A stretch of 64,000 nt of DNA, taken from NCBI GenBank assembly GCA_900074725.1, contig LT598459.1:816467-880466 (forward strand), in the 5' to 3' direction. The notes below the pieces were generated by a model, which saw only the letters and a list, made by a program, of their open reading frames with translations, was not told the origin of the DNA and ran no database searches. Position numbers and translations under genes: made by a program. Below are positions 31,401 through 41,548 of this stretch, one piece after another (positions within the stretch are counted from its first letter, which is position 1; each line of letters begins with the position of its first letter). The DNA comes from Lachancea dasiensis. Lineage: Eukaryota; Ascomycota; Saccharomycetes; Saccharomycetales; Saccharomycetaceae.

Positions 31401-34160
31401 GAGTCTAACAATGTGTACAAGGAGTCACGGTGACAAAGACTCGAGGGAAGTCTTTCAATAAATTCATCGCAGCAGAGATAGGCTGTATCCTGTAATGCAA
31501 TATCACTGTGGGTCAATAGAATAATGATATTGGTTAGTTGAATTGCAGCACTTTCTGCTCCAAAATTTCGCGGATTGCCATGAATGACAAGGTTGGTATA
31601 CTTTTTAATCATCGCCATGGAAATGGACGTAACAAACTTATCGATGCTACTTTTGGCAATAGACCTGTCAGAGGAATATAGCAAAGCATGCGAACAGTCC
31701 CCTGCCTCGCACCTAAGGTTTTCCAGTAAAAATGTTGCCGCCAAGAACATAACTTTCGACGTGGAGAGTGTCCTTGCTTGTACTAAACTAATGGACAAAA
31801 AATCCGCAATTAGATGCTTTTGATCTTTTAAGTTGTGATTTGAAGAGCCTCGGCGAAGTATTGTGTTCATCTCAAGAGACGTTTCGCGGTTATTTACTGG
31901 AAAGTCTGAAGCTAGCGGGGGTGAGTTGTAGGATATTGTTAAAAGCTCTTCATGAAATTTCTTGAACAACGGAGCCTCTCCATGAAATCCATGAACAACA
32001 GCGTTAAACCAAACGTTCCTAAACTTGTTGGTCAGTTCATCATCGTGCGTGAGATCAATTGGTGTAGATCCAGGCTTGGGCAAGAGACCTGACAAGGGCC
32101 TCAGATAGAAAGCAATTTGATTAGCAACTTCTGAGATTTCGGAATGGGACCTGTGGTGTTCAGAGCGGTCGACATCTCCTCGAGCCACGATGGCATCTAA
32201 CAAATAACGGAGATAGAGGCTGTAGAGCTTACTTTCAGGAGCTGCAGAGAGACCTACCGCGATAGTAGACTTGGCTTCAGCAATGCTGTTGATGATGGAC
32301 GTATCCTTTATCTCTAATGCGTGGTTAGTTACAGCGTTAAAGAACTTCATGAGCAAATTGAACTCTGAAGTGGTAACTTTCAAAGCCAAATGTGCTAATC
32401 CCTGCAGTATTTCTGAGTTTAGACTTGGCGATATAGATCCATATTTTTGTGTCAGCATTGTGATTGTCAGGGCGGTAATAGACTGATCATTATAGATGGA
32501 AGCGATACATGTGATTGCGGTTATGATATTTTGAAACAATTCCTCATGATCATGAACGCGATGTCCACCCTCTTCCTCTTGTGCAAGCGAGCTTCGATCA
32601 TGTTCTGCGCCTCGCGAGTTTGACTCTGAGCTTGAAGGAATGATATCTGAAAGTTTCAACTTCTGTAACGATTGAAAAGTTGCAACTGTATTTGAACGAG
32701 CAGGCCTCTGAGATATCATTCGTTCGAAGTCGTGCTCATTATCCAAAGATGTTGTCAATCGCCGCCCCTTGATTGTTGGAATTGGTTGGCCATCTTGCGC
32801 GAGAGCTAACAAATTGTTTATAGTGTAAATCGTCCCTACAATTGTGTCTTCAGTAAGAGGAGCCAATCCCTTCGCGAAGGCTGTTGAGATCTCAGAGATC
32901 GTCACCCTTGAAAGATTCTTCGTCGCCACCAGCATGGGAAATACACGTAGTAAGTCCGCAGAGACAGCCTCTGTGAAGAAGTTCATTAACGACGCGACTG
33001 CCACGGCAGTCGCGAGTAAAGGAGTTTTGAAAGCACAACCATTTGTTGGCAAACTCATGACTGTATCCCTGACGACTTGGGTCACTTCTTCAAACTCATA
33101 TTGAAGAAACATTCCTAGGGCGAGAATTTTCAGCATATGTGCCTTAGACCTCAGAGCAGTCTCTAATCGAGTTTGACTTGAAAAATCAATGTATTTCGCA
33201 CCTTGTTCAATCTCGGACAACTGCTTGAAGGAGAAGGCACACATTTCCAAAAGTGGACCCTTGTGCTTGTCAATCATTTTGTCAAATTCTTTGTAGAGAT
33301 CCGAGTCATCGTTTTTGGCATGAGTGTGCTGAACTTCTAATAAGAACTCATCTAATGATTTACCTTCAGGTACGGCCAATAGCTGGCAAACATAGGTAAC
33401 TTGGAGCCTCTCTAACAACTCACAAAACAGCAACGCCGAAACTTCTCTGTCGTTGTCGAAATAGTACATGAGGACGTCTTTACTACTCGATGATCTTGTA
33501 GCTATCTCCACTGCGCACAGAAACTCTTCTGTCATAAAATGACGAAGAGTAGGAACCAGCATGGAAGCCAAGCCCTGTCCCTCTTCAAAAATCATTCCCT
33601 CCATGAACCCCATGAGTGATAGTAAGCCTTCAACCGTCAGTCCGTTTGAAACAACTTGCAGATATTCGTCTACCAGGCGGCAAGTGTAGGATATTAGTTG
33701 TGGAAACATTCTGTTGGCTCGAATCACGAAGCGAGCGAGCTCGAAGGAAAGCAGCTCTGAGGGGTGCTTCAAGTTCCGTTGCTTATACTTGTTGACAACG
33801 TAATCTGTGAACTTTTGCTTTGGGCTAGCTAAAAAGTAAGGGAACACGCACTTCTTTAATAGAGAACGCGCTTGCAGTTCATCTGCTGGTACAGAAGCAC
33901 AAATGGCCAAGAGAATCTCGACTTCGTTAAGAGTCAACGGAATGGAGTAGAGCTTCGTCGTATTTGAAGAATATGACACGGGCAATGAGGCCAAAAGCTT
34001 TTCTAGCAAACCTCCCGATTGACATGCGGCGGCGTTACAGGCCAATTTGTTAAGCGCTAAAGCTCTTAAAGAGCCATTGCTCTCTCTAAAAGAGAAAAAC
34101 GTTAATATATTTTCTAAAGTCAATTTGTAATGCCATTGACACTTACCTAAAGTAGCTCAT
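28427..34160 (-). CDS. STT4: Phosphatidylinositol 4-kinase Stt4 (spliced)
   Basis: Exon 1 is 34147-34160 and exon 2 is 28427-34085, together 1890 residues (S. cerevisiae Stt4 is 1900). Stt4 is the type III PI 4-kinase alpha that makes PI4P at the plasma membrane, working with Efr3 and Ypp1. A long helical repeat region fills the first 1500 residues, with IPLTLNEVEIL near residue 55 shared with S. cerevisiae. The lipid-kinase domain is at the C-terminus: KVGDDCRQDVLALQLI, catalytic loop FKDRHNGNIM (near 1740) and HIDFGFIFD. The large frame has no upstream ATG (its limit at 34123 is TTG). The ATG at 34160 stops after five codons unless the 61-nt intron is removed, giving MSYFRESNGSLRA. Confidence 0.95.
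34086..34146 (-). other. Predicted spliceosomal intron of STT4
   Basis: On the minus strand: donor GTAAGT (34146-34141), branch-like TATTAAC (34107-34101), acceptor TTTTAG ending at 34086; length 61 nt. The upstream exon is only 14 nt (ATG, three codons and two bases). Joining AG to A restores frame and gives an N-terminus that aligns with the start of S. cerevisiae Stt4 (…SSLRAKA). Branch site and donor are one-step variants of consensus. Confidence 0.8.
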
Positions 34161-34406
34161 TGCTCAGTAAGGCTTCCTGATCTTTGTCGGTCCGTGATTA
34201 GGATAAACGGAAATGAATAGGAATCTGGTTTTCACTGGATTTTGACGATTTATCCGTTTATAACGACACGCTGGCACTAGACCAAATTTGAGCCCTGTAA
34301 GAGAGGTCCTACTATGAGGAGCCTGAAGCCTTGATACACTCCAACCTGGTATTTCCTCAGTTAAGCTCCACTGTAAAGTTTGCAATGCGACCGCGTGTTT
34401 ATGGAA

Positions 34407-35327
34407 TCAATCGAACGCAAGTTTCTCTAGTTTTGATGTTAAAGATGATCGCAGATTAAGCAGTGTTTCACGTTCTCCTTGAAGGGCATCGCGTCTAAGG
34501 AAATTTATTTTCTCCTTCTGTTGGGCTTTAAGCACCAGAGTTTTTAACTCAGAGAGAACGGAATCGAGACTAAAATCGTCGCCATGTGTTATTGGAAGGG
34601 AGGCAATTGAATATCCGTTTTCATTTTTACTGATTTGCTGTGACTCCCACTCATTATCTTGAACGTCATCTAAGGCATTCAAGATCGTAGTCTTTCGTTC
34701 CGATTCATCACGTCGTAGTTCCTGTTCACTGAGCGCCAGTGGCTTGTCGTCAAATGCGTTGGACATCGGCTCTGAAAGCACGTCAGTTTTATCGTTGCCA
34801 GCAGTACGCTCACCAAGAGTCTCTAGCAAGTCTAATTTGTCTTCCTCGTTCAATAACTTGACATAAGCGGCCTCATTGAACTCCACAGGTTTTTCGTGAC
34901 TCGAGTCGAAAAAGCCTGTGCCGGTGGGACTTACCCTTTGCTGCTGCAAAGCCCGAAGTTCTCGTATACGCTTAATTTCAGAGTGGGATGGTACGCTAAA
35001 CATTAACTCGTCCTCATCTCCGTCATCGAAGTCCTCGTCTAGATTGTCTAAATTCAGGATCTGTGAGTTCTGCTTGGCGGAAAAGGTTATATCGTGTGTT
35101 CTACGGGGATTATCAGCCCCGGCTACATTTATGAGATCCACAGGGGTAGATATTGGCCGTGTTTTGACACTTATCGTTTCTACCTGATCATCATCGTCAT
35201 CATAGCTTTCAGATATATCAATCTTGCCCTTACCTGGTGGCTTCTTGGCGGAGTGCGTTACTTGTCTATTTTGGCTGCTTACTGATCCTTCCACCGAGTT
35301 TTGAAGCTTGACTCTCTTGCGAAACAT
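34407..35327 (-). CDS. NTR2: Spliceosome-disassembly factor Ntr2
   Basis: A 306-residue acidic, charged protein (S. cerevisiae Ntr2 is 322). Ntr2 with Ntr1/Spp382 recruits and activates the helicase Prp43 to dismantle excised-intron and defective spliceosomes. Similarity is low overall but key parts match: HDITFSAKQ near residue 78, LNLDNLDEDFDD near 94, a HSEIKRIRELRA segment, the best-conserved AAYVKLLNEEDKLDLLETL (about 152-170), LALSEQEL, EWESQQISK and a C-terminal coiled coil. In S. cerevisiae it is YKR022C, on the sister segment of YJL089-YJL100, which matches its position beside SIP4. ATG at 35327. Confidence 0.85.
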   Translation of the reverse strand: MFRKRVKLQNSVEGSVSSQNRQVTHSAKKPPGKGKIDISESYDDDDDQVETISVKTRPISTPVDLINVAGADNPRRTHDITFSAKQNSQILNLDNLDEDFDDGDEDELMFSVPSHSEIKRIRELRALQQQRVSPTGTGFFDSSHEKPVEFNEAAYVKLLNEEDKLDLLETLGERTAGNDKTDVLSEPMSNAFDDKPLALSEQELRRDESERKTTILNALDDVQDNEWESQQISKNENGYSIASLPITHGDDFSLDSVLSELKTLVLKAQQKEKINFLRRDALQGERETLLNLRSSLTSKLEKLAFD

Positions 35328-35505
35328 CTGTAGTAAATTCTGCTGCTGTTGGTATCAGGTAATTTATCTTCAGTCCGGTGACCTTTAGCTACTATTTATT
35401 ATATAACAAAATTAAGTAGATGAGCATCGCATTGAAAAATTAACCACACAAACCAGGCTAATGGTCAGCTAAACCACAGTTTGAAGTACAAGTTCCGAAC
35501 ATGTA

Positions 35506-38088
35506 TCAATTGATGGAAACTTTGGACTCACCCCTCGATTTTTGAGGGGGCAGAGCATTTAGATCAGGGGTCAAGAGATCGCCTAAAGAGCGTGGTGTAC
35601 CAACCGCGGGGGAGGGCCTTCTAAATCCTTGAACTAATAGATAATGGTCATTCGGTGACTTTTGGGCCACTTTACTTTGCAAGCTCAATTCTATATCCTC
35701 CTGAGTATGATCGCTTCCGACATGGGAGGGATCTGGTACACTACCGTCGGAGAAGCGCCTAATCGCCACCTGGGGACGTTGGTCAAATAGCGACGTGGAG
35801 CACCCCTGCTGGACTAAAGGCCCACTGCTTGTAGTAACTTTTTGATTTGATTGTGTTTTCTTAGGAGTGGGAATTTCTAGAAATGATTCCTCATCTTCAT
35901 CATCATCCTCCGCGTAACCCTCGTCCTCTTCCTGCATCGCCATAGGATTGAAAAGAGCATTTATCGTCTCAGTTGTTGGTAAGCGCGTTGCCATACTTTC
36001 TCCAAATAGGTTGAGAGACTCCCCCACTAGAGCCGAATTTTGGCCTTCGCCACACTGTTTCAAGGGGTAGGACCGTCTTGTTTGAATTTTCATAGAATGA
36101 ACGTAAAGGAGTTTATCGAAAGTTTGACCGGCCCTTGCTGGAAACTGTATTGGAGAAATGTTAAAAAGAGCTTGCAATCGAATGAATAATTCATCTTCGG
36201 GCTCATCAAAGTACCAAATACTGCACCAAGCTTCAATGATGCATTGACACTTCTTATATATCAAGGGATAATCGGGGTCGTTTTTGGAGTAATGATTTGA
36301 CGCCCAGTTAGCCAGCGTTTCCAAACAAATTTCTATAACTCCGAAATTGTCGCACGGTATGAGGTGGGCTGCCTTTAACTGTGAAGGTGCTATATTCTTA
36401 GAGTTATCCAGTTCAACAACAGTGAGATAATAAAGACACATTATCTCGTATGCGTATTCTTGTTGAGCCTTGAGACATTTCAAAGGCTTTTTCAAAGTTG
36501 AGGATTTTCCTCTCAGACTTGAGGTTTTCTGGTTAAACAGGGAAGATTGAGTTGGATGTACGGCAAACTTGACTTTCTTACTGGATGGTGCTCCTGACTC
36601 TTTGAGGCTTGTCAACAAGCAGATAACAAGGTAATATAGTGTCAATTGAATTTCTGTAGCCAAGGACTGGGTCATATTTGTCACAAAGGTGGCCAAACTG
36701 TGGACATCATGGTCAGTCAAACGATGGTATAGGTTGTACTTTACAAGTTTTTTACGAAAAGTCTCTAACATCAACACCATATGGGTATGGGAACTCGGTG
36801 ACAGGGCTTTGAGCAAATTACAGCCATCAAGAGAACCGACCACAAAGTCTATTAACAACTCGAATGGCTTCAATTGAGGATTTTTGAGAGCCGATATATT
36901 CGGCGGAGTAAATTCGTCATTTGTAAAGTTAGTCTTGGGAACGCCTTGAATCAAAGTCCACCAGGAATCCAGAAATTGATGACACCAAAAAGTCGTCAAC
37001 CTTTCTGTATGACTGATTGGGGCATGGGACTGCGTCGGTGTCAAACGATGGCTGTTGATATATAGTCCTAAGTCTATTATTTCCGCAGTAGCGTGCCTCA
37101 AGAGCTGTGAACCGAACGGTGCAGTTGAGCATGTTGTTAACAAAGACCGGGCCGGGGATCCCATGAAATAAAAGCTTCCCAACAATAAACACTGAAGCCT
37201 TAGCAAGGGCCTTGTACAGTTAAGGCAAACGACCTTTGCAGCTGTAAACAAAGATTCGTCGCTAAAACATGACCACTGCCACTGACAAATGAACAAATAT
37301 GCGAGCAAGACAGCTGGATGAGCGGTTCTAGAATGGGGTATCCTGGTAAGGTCACTGCGCCACGAGGCAGCATTCAAAATGGGAACCAGGGCCATCGAAG
37401 TTTCCAGAAAATGGGAAATGCATTTCTGGATCTCTTTTCCACATAGAATCGCATCCTCCTGATGCTTCTGCAAGAGAATAACTGGGATGCAATCTGGCGA
37501 AAGCTGGAAATTTTGGATTAGGTAACGTGTTAGCCAAGCATCCTCCTCACCGATGGCGTCTGTTGGAAGATCGGAAAGTGTGTGTGTAAGGATGTTCCAC
37601 GTTGCATGACCCAGAAACCGGCCCTCCTCTGTGACATAGTTGTCATAAAGGTGGAAAGTGTCGTTAATAAACGGGAGTTGAAGCAGGAAGTCGCGTGGGT
37701 GCATGTGCGGTACACAGGCTGGCGGCTCCTTGGATTTAAGATTTGCGGCGACTGTCGCTGACAACCCAGACAACTCTTGCTCGTGGGTTTGCATGGTACC
37801 ATCGACACTTTGCTGCTTCTGAATTTGAAGTACTGATTGTTGAAGCCGCACAACTTCTCTTTCAAGTGACTCAGTATAATTTTTCGGGGTTCCCCTTCGG
37901 GACAGCTTATCGCTGTGCTGGCACTGAAACCCAACTTTGGTACATGCTTCGCAAGACGGTTTTGCGCCGTTACACCTGATTTTCTTCAATCTACATCTGT
38001 CACACGCTTGCGATAATCGCGCCGTTTTGGACAACAGCAAATCGGTGTCCGTGTGATCGGAATGATTACCGTATTTTCGTTTGGACAT
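35506..38088 (-). CDS. SIP4: Zn2Cys6 transcription factor Sip4
   Basis: An 860-residue fungal binuclear zinc-cluster activator (S. cerevisiae Sip4 is about 829). Six cysteines at 29, 32, 39, 46, 49 and 56 form the CxxC-x6-C-x6-CxxC-x6-C DNA-binding motif, followed by a linker with SDKLSRR..P..YTESLE and a coiled coil for dimerisation. The middle contains the fungal transcription-factor homology region, and an acidic patch (EEDEGYAEDDDEDEE) may be an activation domain. Sip4 is phosphorylated through Snf1 and activates gluconeogenic genes at carbon-source-responsive elements. The N-terminal MSKRKYG resembles Sip4 rather than Cat8, and the order SIP4-DPB11-GWT1 equals YJL089-YJL091. The frame continues to a TTG at 38130; the ATG at 38088 is the likely start. 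Confidence 0.88.
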   Translation of the reverse strand: MSKRKYGNHSDHTDTDLLLSKTARLSQACDRCRLKKIRCNGAKPSCEACTKVGFQCQHSDKLSRRGTPKNYTESLEREVVRLQQSVLQIQKQQSVDGTMQTHEQELSGLSATVAANLKSKEPPACVPHMHPRDFLLQLPFINDTFHLYDNYVTEEGRFLGHATWNILTHTLSDLPTDAIGEEDAWLTRYLIQNFQLSPDCIPVILLQKHQEDAILCGKEIQKCISHFLETSMALVPILNAASWRSDLTRIPHSRTAHPAVLLAYLFICQWQWSCFSDESLFTAAKVVCLNCTRPLLRLQCLLLGSFYFMGSPARSLLTTCSTAPFGSQLLRHATAEIIDLGLYINSHRLTPTQSHAPISHTERLTTFWCHQFLDSWWTLIQGVPKTNFTNDEFTPPNISALKNPQLKPFELLIDFVVGSLDGCNLLKALSPSSHTHMVLMLETFRKKLVKYNLYHRLTDHDVHSLATFVTNMTQSLATEIQLTLYYLVICLLTSLKESGAPSSKKVKFAVHPTQSSLFNQKTSSLRGKSSTLKKPLKCLKAQQEYAYEIMCLYYLTVVELDNSKNIAPSQLKAAHLIPCDNFGVIEICLETLANWASNHYSKNDPDYPLIYKKCQCIIEAWCSIWYFDEPEDELFIRLQALFNISPIQFPARAGQTFDKLLYVHSMKIQTRRSYPLKQCGEGQNSALVGESLNLFGESMATRLPTTETINALFNPMAMQEEDEGYAEDDDEDEESFLEIPTPKKTQSNQKVTTSSGPLVQQGCSTSLFDQRPQVAIRRFSDGSVPDPSHVGSDHTQEDIELSLQSKVAQKSPNDHYLLVQGFRRPSPAVGTPRSLGDLLTPDLNALPPQKSRGESKVSIN

Positions 38089-39213
38089 AGGAACAGTGTC
38101 GATGGAGCAACCCCACGTAGGGCTATGCAATCAGGGCTGTGTGTGGCTACGCAATCCGCTAGATGATGGCGCTTCGCCTTTTTTCTGGCTATTGCAATTG
38201 AAAACCGAAATGTCCCTGAACAAATCGATTCTACTTTCGATAATCGTTGCTTTTCAAACACCGCGGTCGCGCTCTAGATACACAATTTTTTTTTGACAGT
38301 GCCTGGCTTTCCAGTCTCCCACTCCGCTATATTCTGCTGGCAGCGGATCAAGGGTATCGGTAGTTGGCGTTTATCTACTGTCGTAGGGATCAAAACTGAA
38401 ACGGTCGCTGCTCAAAGTCAAAGAGGCTCTTTTCCAGAACTCTTGTCTTAATCGTGCTTGCAACAACGAAAAGACGGAATCAAGTGGTCGCAAGGCTCGT
38501 TAACAGCGTATGAACGTAAAGGCTACCGTATTTATATTCATAAATGTGACCTCGGTAGGGTCATCAAAACGGTGTCTGTTAAAATTGCGGGGTGACACCT
38601 TTTAAACGAGGGTAATATTCCGGACTCAATCTGCGTCGCACTGAAGGAGTTGGGAAGAAAACGCCCCATTTGCCCGAAATCGCAGACAACGAGGGCAAAA
38701 TGCCAAGAGAAAATTACATAAGCATATAATACGTCGATAATACATATTCGTGCATAAATGTGACTCTCTATATGCATAGAAGCGGCTCTCTTGTTTTTCA
38801 CGTCGTGTTGTCGTTTACCTCCTGTCTGAAGTTGGTGATGTATACAGTATAGCAGAGTACTACGGTTCTTGCGACTCCGAACCCGGTATGGCCTCCAGTT
38901 TGTTTGGAAGGCTGCTCTTTGACGATGCGCAGTGAAGGTTTGTTCTAATGTGTGCTCGATTCAGGAGTTTACGACTCCAAATCTCAGTTTTAAGTGAAGT
39001 ACCACTTCATTTGAGTGTTCAAGTAACCTTCACAGTCGTGAGTTACTTCTGGGCTTGTCCCTCTTTGTACATCAGCTTAAAAGGAATCTTGATTTCGATA
39101 ATCATCATATACGAAGAGATCGTGGTCACGTACCAGCAAAATAGACATTATGTAGTACCAGCGATTTACACCAACTCGCGATGCCCATACACTGTGCACA
39201 ACCTAGTTCTCCC
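38089..39213. other. Divergent promoter region SIP4/DPB11
   Basis: 1.1 kb between divergent starts. A T9 tract lies at about 38287-38295. A 126-codon plus-strand frame (38948-39328) runs into DPB11 out of frame and is rejected as a gene. No confident regulatory site is assigned. Confidence 0.6.
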
Positions 39214-41373
39214 ATGCAGAAACCATTTCAGGGGCTTACGTTTTGTCCCACCGCTTTGCCAGAAGAGGTTTCAAGAAATTTATCGCGCAAAATCACAAAG
39301 CTGGGGGGAGGCTACTCAAAGGACTTGACTAAATCCGTCAACGTGTTGATCGTCGGAAGCGTCGCTACCAACAAATATCGGTTTGCCGTTCAGAATCGGT
39401 TTGATATAGCCTTCCTGGCCCCAGACGCTCTGGATTCGATCTACGATCTTTGGCTTACTGGTGAAGAAATTTCCATGGAATCACACTCAAACTACACGCA
39501 TATCAAGAATGGTAAAGATCGCATGCTCAAAGTTTTGCAAACGAGGTACCAGTTGGGGCCACTAAAAGACTTTGTTATATTCATTGGTAGAGTAAATGAC
39601 ACGCGCAATGATCAATTCAGCACGGACGTGCTAGACAAACTATGTCTACAACTAGGAGTTCATTCGTGCAACACGCGACATTTTGTCAAAGAAGTCCACT
39701 GGAGCCGCCCAACCGTCTTTGTTACCGACCATTCGAAAGGAGCTCGCGTTGATGCTGCTAGGTTACAGGGCTTGCCTATTGTACACCCCAAATGGATTTC
39801 AGACTGCTACAAGAGAGACGCGCTGCTGGATTTCGCATACTATCTGTTGGACAATTGTCTTGTCAGCGACTACGAATCAATCGGACAAGGTGCATGCATG
39901 TGCTGGGAGGAGATAGAAGCACGTAGAGATTCATCGTCAACCTCATTATCAGATGACGCTTTAGAAACGCGCCAAACTCAGCGGGCTATTAGGGACAAAT
40001 TTGCCTCAGACGGAGATCGACTTTGGAATAGTGTTATGCTGAGGAAAAGTAAGATTGTGCCAAGCGATGTATCTGCGGTACCGAAAGCTGCATCTCCGAA
40101 GGAAACACCAAAAATTTTTGAAAATGGGCACTTTTATTTATCTCGGTTCCCTGCCAAGCAGCGTGCAATACTTGAGAAAATCATTTCTCAAAATGGCGGG
40201 AATTGCTATGAAGTTACCACCAGCAAGGCAGATCTTTTGCATCCCTCTTTCCTTGTGGTTCCAAGCAGCGCTCATGTGCGAGAATTAACATCATTCGAGC
40301 AGTCATTCTCTCACCAAGTCACAGAGTTTTTCTTCGAGAGGTGCCTACACTACAAGAAGCTACTGAAACCAGATCCATGGTGCTCACCCTTTCTTTCGGA
40401 ATTTCATATCAAGCCTTGTCCGGGGCTCTCATCAAAAGCTGGAGGGTCAAACACTCTAAAGGTAGCCATAACAGGATTCCAAGGCGTGGAACTGCTACAT
40501 ATCACGAAGATGTTAGAAGCACTATTACCATCGGGTTTAGAGTTGAAGCAAACCCTGAACAAAGATACTGATATTCTTCTCATAAATCTGGGTGCCCTTA
40601 ATAGTATTCCCGAGACACACACACTATGGCAGAACCACCTGGCCCCTATGTTTTTAGAGAATCGAAAGATCGCTCAAAACCAAATCCACCGGAACTCTAT
40701 GAAACGTAAAATAGACTTTATCAAGCTGCGACATAGCATACCAGTCGTCACCGCTGGTTTCATCATCGAACTTTTCGCTCGAGGATCCAAGTTGTGTTTG
40801 GAAAAACCCACCACAAAGATCCATTTCAATGACGTCAACTGGTGCATTTCATGTCCAAGAGGCGAGAAAGATGCGTTTTACCTTGAGCTTCATAACGGAA
40901 AAGGGATGGAAACATATCCTGCAGATGGGCCTCCCTACAATGCGGAACTCTCGATACGGCGTACGTCCAAAGCGCATCAGTCAGTGGGTCATAGTCGGAA
41001 TGAGATAATTTCAAGACTTGATAACAGCACCATCCCTCAATCCAGTTGTTCGCCTGTTGAACGAGTCAAGCGAGCATACACCGACTCTAACGTGGGGGAA
41101 AAAGAATTAGGCATTCTACCGCAACCCAAAATTCCGAGACTGGCCCCTGCCGAAACCCTCCAGCCTATTCAAAGGTCGACCAGTTGGGGACGGATGTTGT
41201 CAGATCAAGCCCGTAGAGCCGAAGATCAGCTTGAAATAGAATCGAACTCTGCGATGGAAGAAGAAGAACAGGTCCACACTCAGGTGACCTATGGATCGCC
41301 GCAAGGTAAACCCACTTCAGCTGTGTCAGTGAGAAGGATAACTCGTCAACATATGCGTGAAGTCGATACTTAA
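39214..41373 (+). CDS. DPB11: BRCT-domain replication initiator Dpb11
   Basis: 719 residues from the ATG at 39214 (S. cerevisiae Dpb11 is 764). Dpb11 is the TopBP1-type scaffold that binds CDK-phosphorylated Sld2 and Sld3 to start replication and also activates Mec1-Ddc2 in the checkpoint. Four BRCT repeats are expected: the first starts at PFQGLTFCPTALP, the first pair spans about residues 1-210, and the second pair about 300-580 (TEFFFERCLHYKKLL, VAITGFQGVELLH). The C-terminal tail keeps RSTSWGRMLSD and TQVTYGS, matching the Mec1-activating region of S. cerevisiae. An ATG at 39181 would add 11 residues; MQKPFQG at 39214 aligns with the S. cerevisiae start MKPFQG. Confidence 0.95.
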   Translation: MQKPFQGLTFCPTALPEEVSRNLSRKITKLGGGYSKDLTKSVNVLIVGSVATNKYRFAVQNRFDIAFLAPDALDSIYDLWLTGEEISMESHSNYTHIKNGKDRMLKVLQTRYQLGPLKDFVIFIGRVNDTRNDQFSTDVLDKLCLQLGVHSCNTRHFVKEVHWSRPTVFVTDHSKGARVDAARLQGLPIVHPKWISDCYKRDALLDFAYYLLDNCLVSDYESIGQGACMCWEEIEARRDSSSTSLSDDALETRQTQRAIRDKFASDGDRLWNSVMLRKSKIVPSDVSAVPKAASPKETPKIFENGHFYLSRFPAKQRAILEKIISQNGGNCYEVTTSKADLLHPSFLVVPSSAHVRELTSFEQSFSHQVTEFFFERCLHYKKLLKPDPWCSPFLSEFHIKPCPGLSSKAGGSNTLKVAITGFQGVELLHITKMLEALLPSGLELKQTLNKDTDILLINLGALNSIPETHTLWQNHLAPMFLENRKIAQNQIHRNSMKRKIDFIKLRHSIPVVTAGFIIELFARGSKLCLEKPTTKIHFNDVNWCISCPRGEKDAFYLELHNGKGMETYPADGPPYNAELSIRRTSKAHQSVGHSRNEIISRLDNSTIPQSSCSPVERVKRAYTDSNVGEKELGILPQPKIPRLAPAETLQPIQRSTSWGRMLSDQARRAEDQLEIESNSAMEEEEQVHTQVTYGSPQGKPTSAVSVRRITRQHMREVDT

Positions 41374-41548
41374 ATAGAGCTTCTGTGTCTCACTTCCTCT
41401 CAACCTAAGTATACCCTGCTTCAGCTGCTACAGCGTTAGAAAGTCATTTTTGGTTTTGCTGTCGCCAATTTTCAAATGTTCAGAGCATGAAATTGAGACT
41501 CTACCCACTAACGAGAAACTTCTAAAACGGAATGTCCGAATCACACCG

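Noticed and set aside
34164-34385. 73-codon minus-strand frame between NTR2 and STT4
   Set aside because: It lies in the STT4 leader and promoter, is out of frame with STT4, and has no recognisable product.
38948-39328. 126-codon plus-strand frame upstream of and overlapping DPB11
   Set aside because: It overlaps the conserved Dpb11 N-terminus in another frame, has no domain, and is dominated by promoter sequence.
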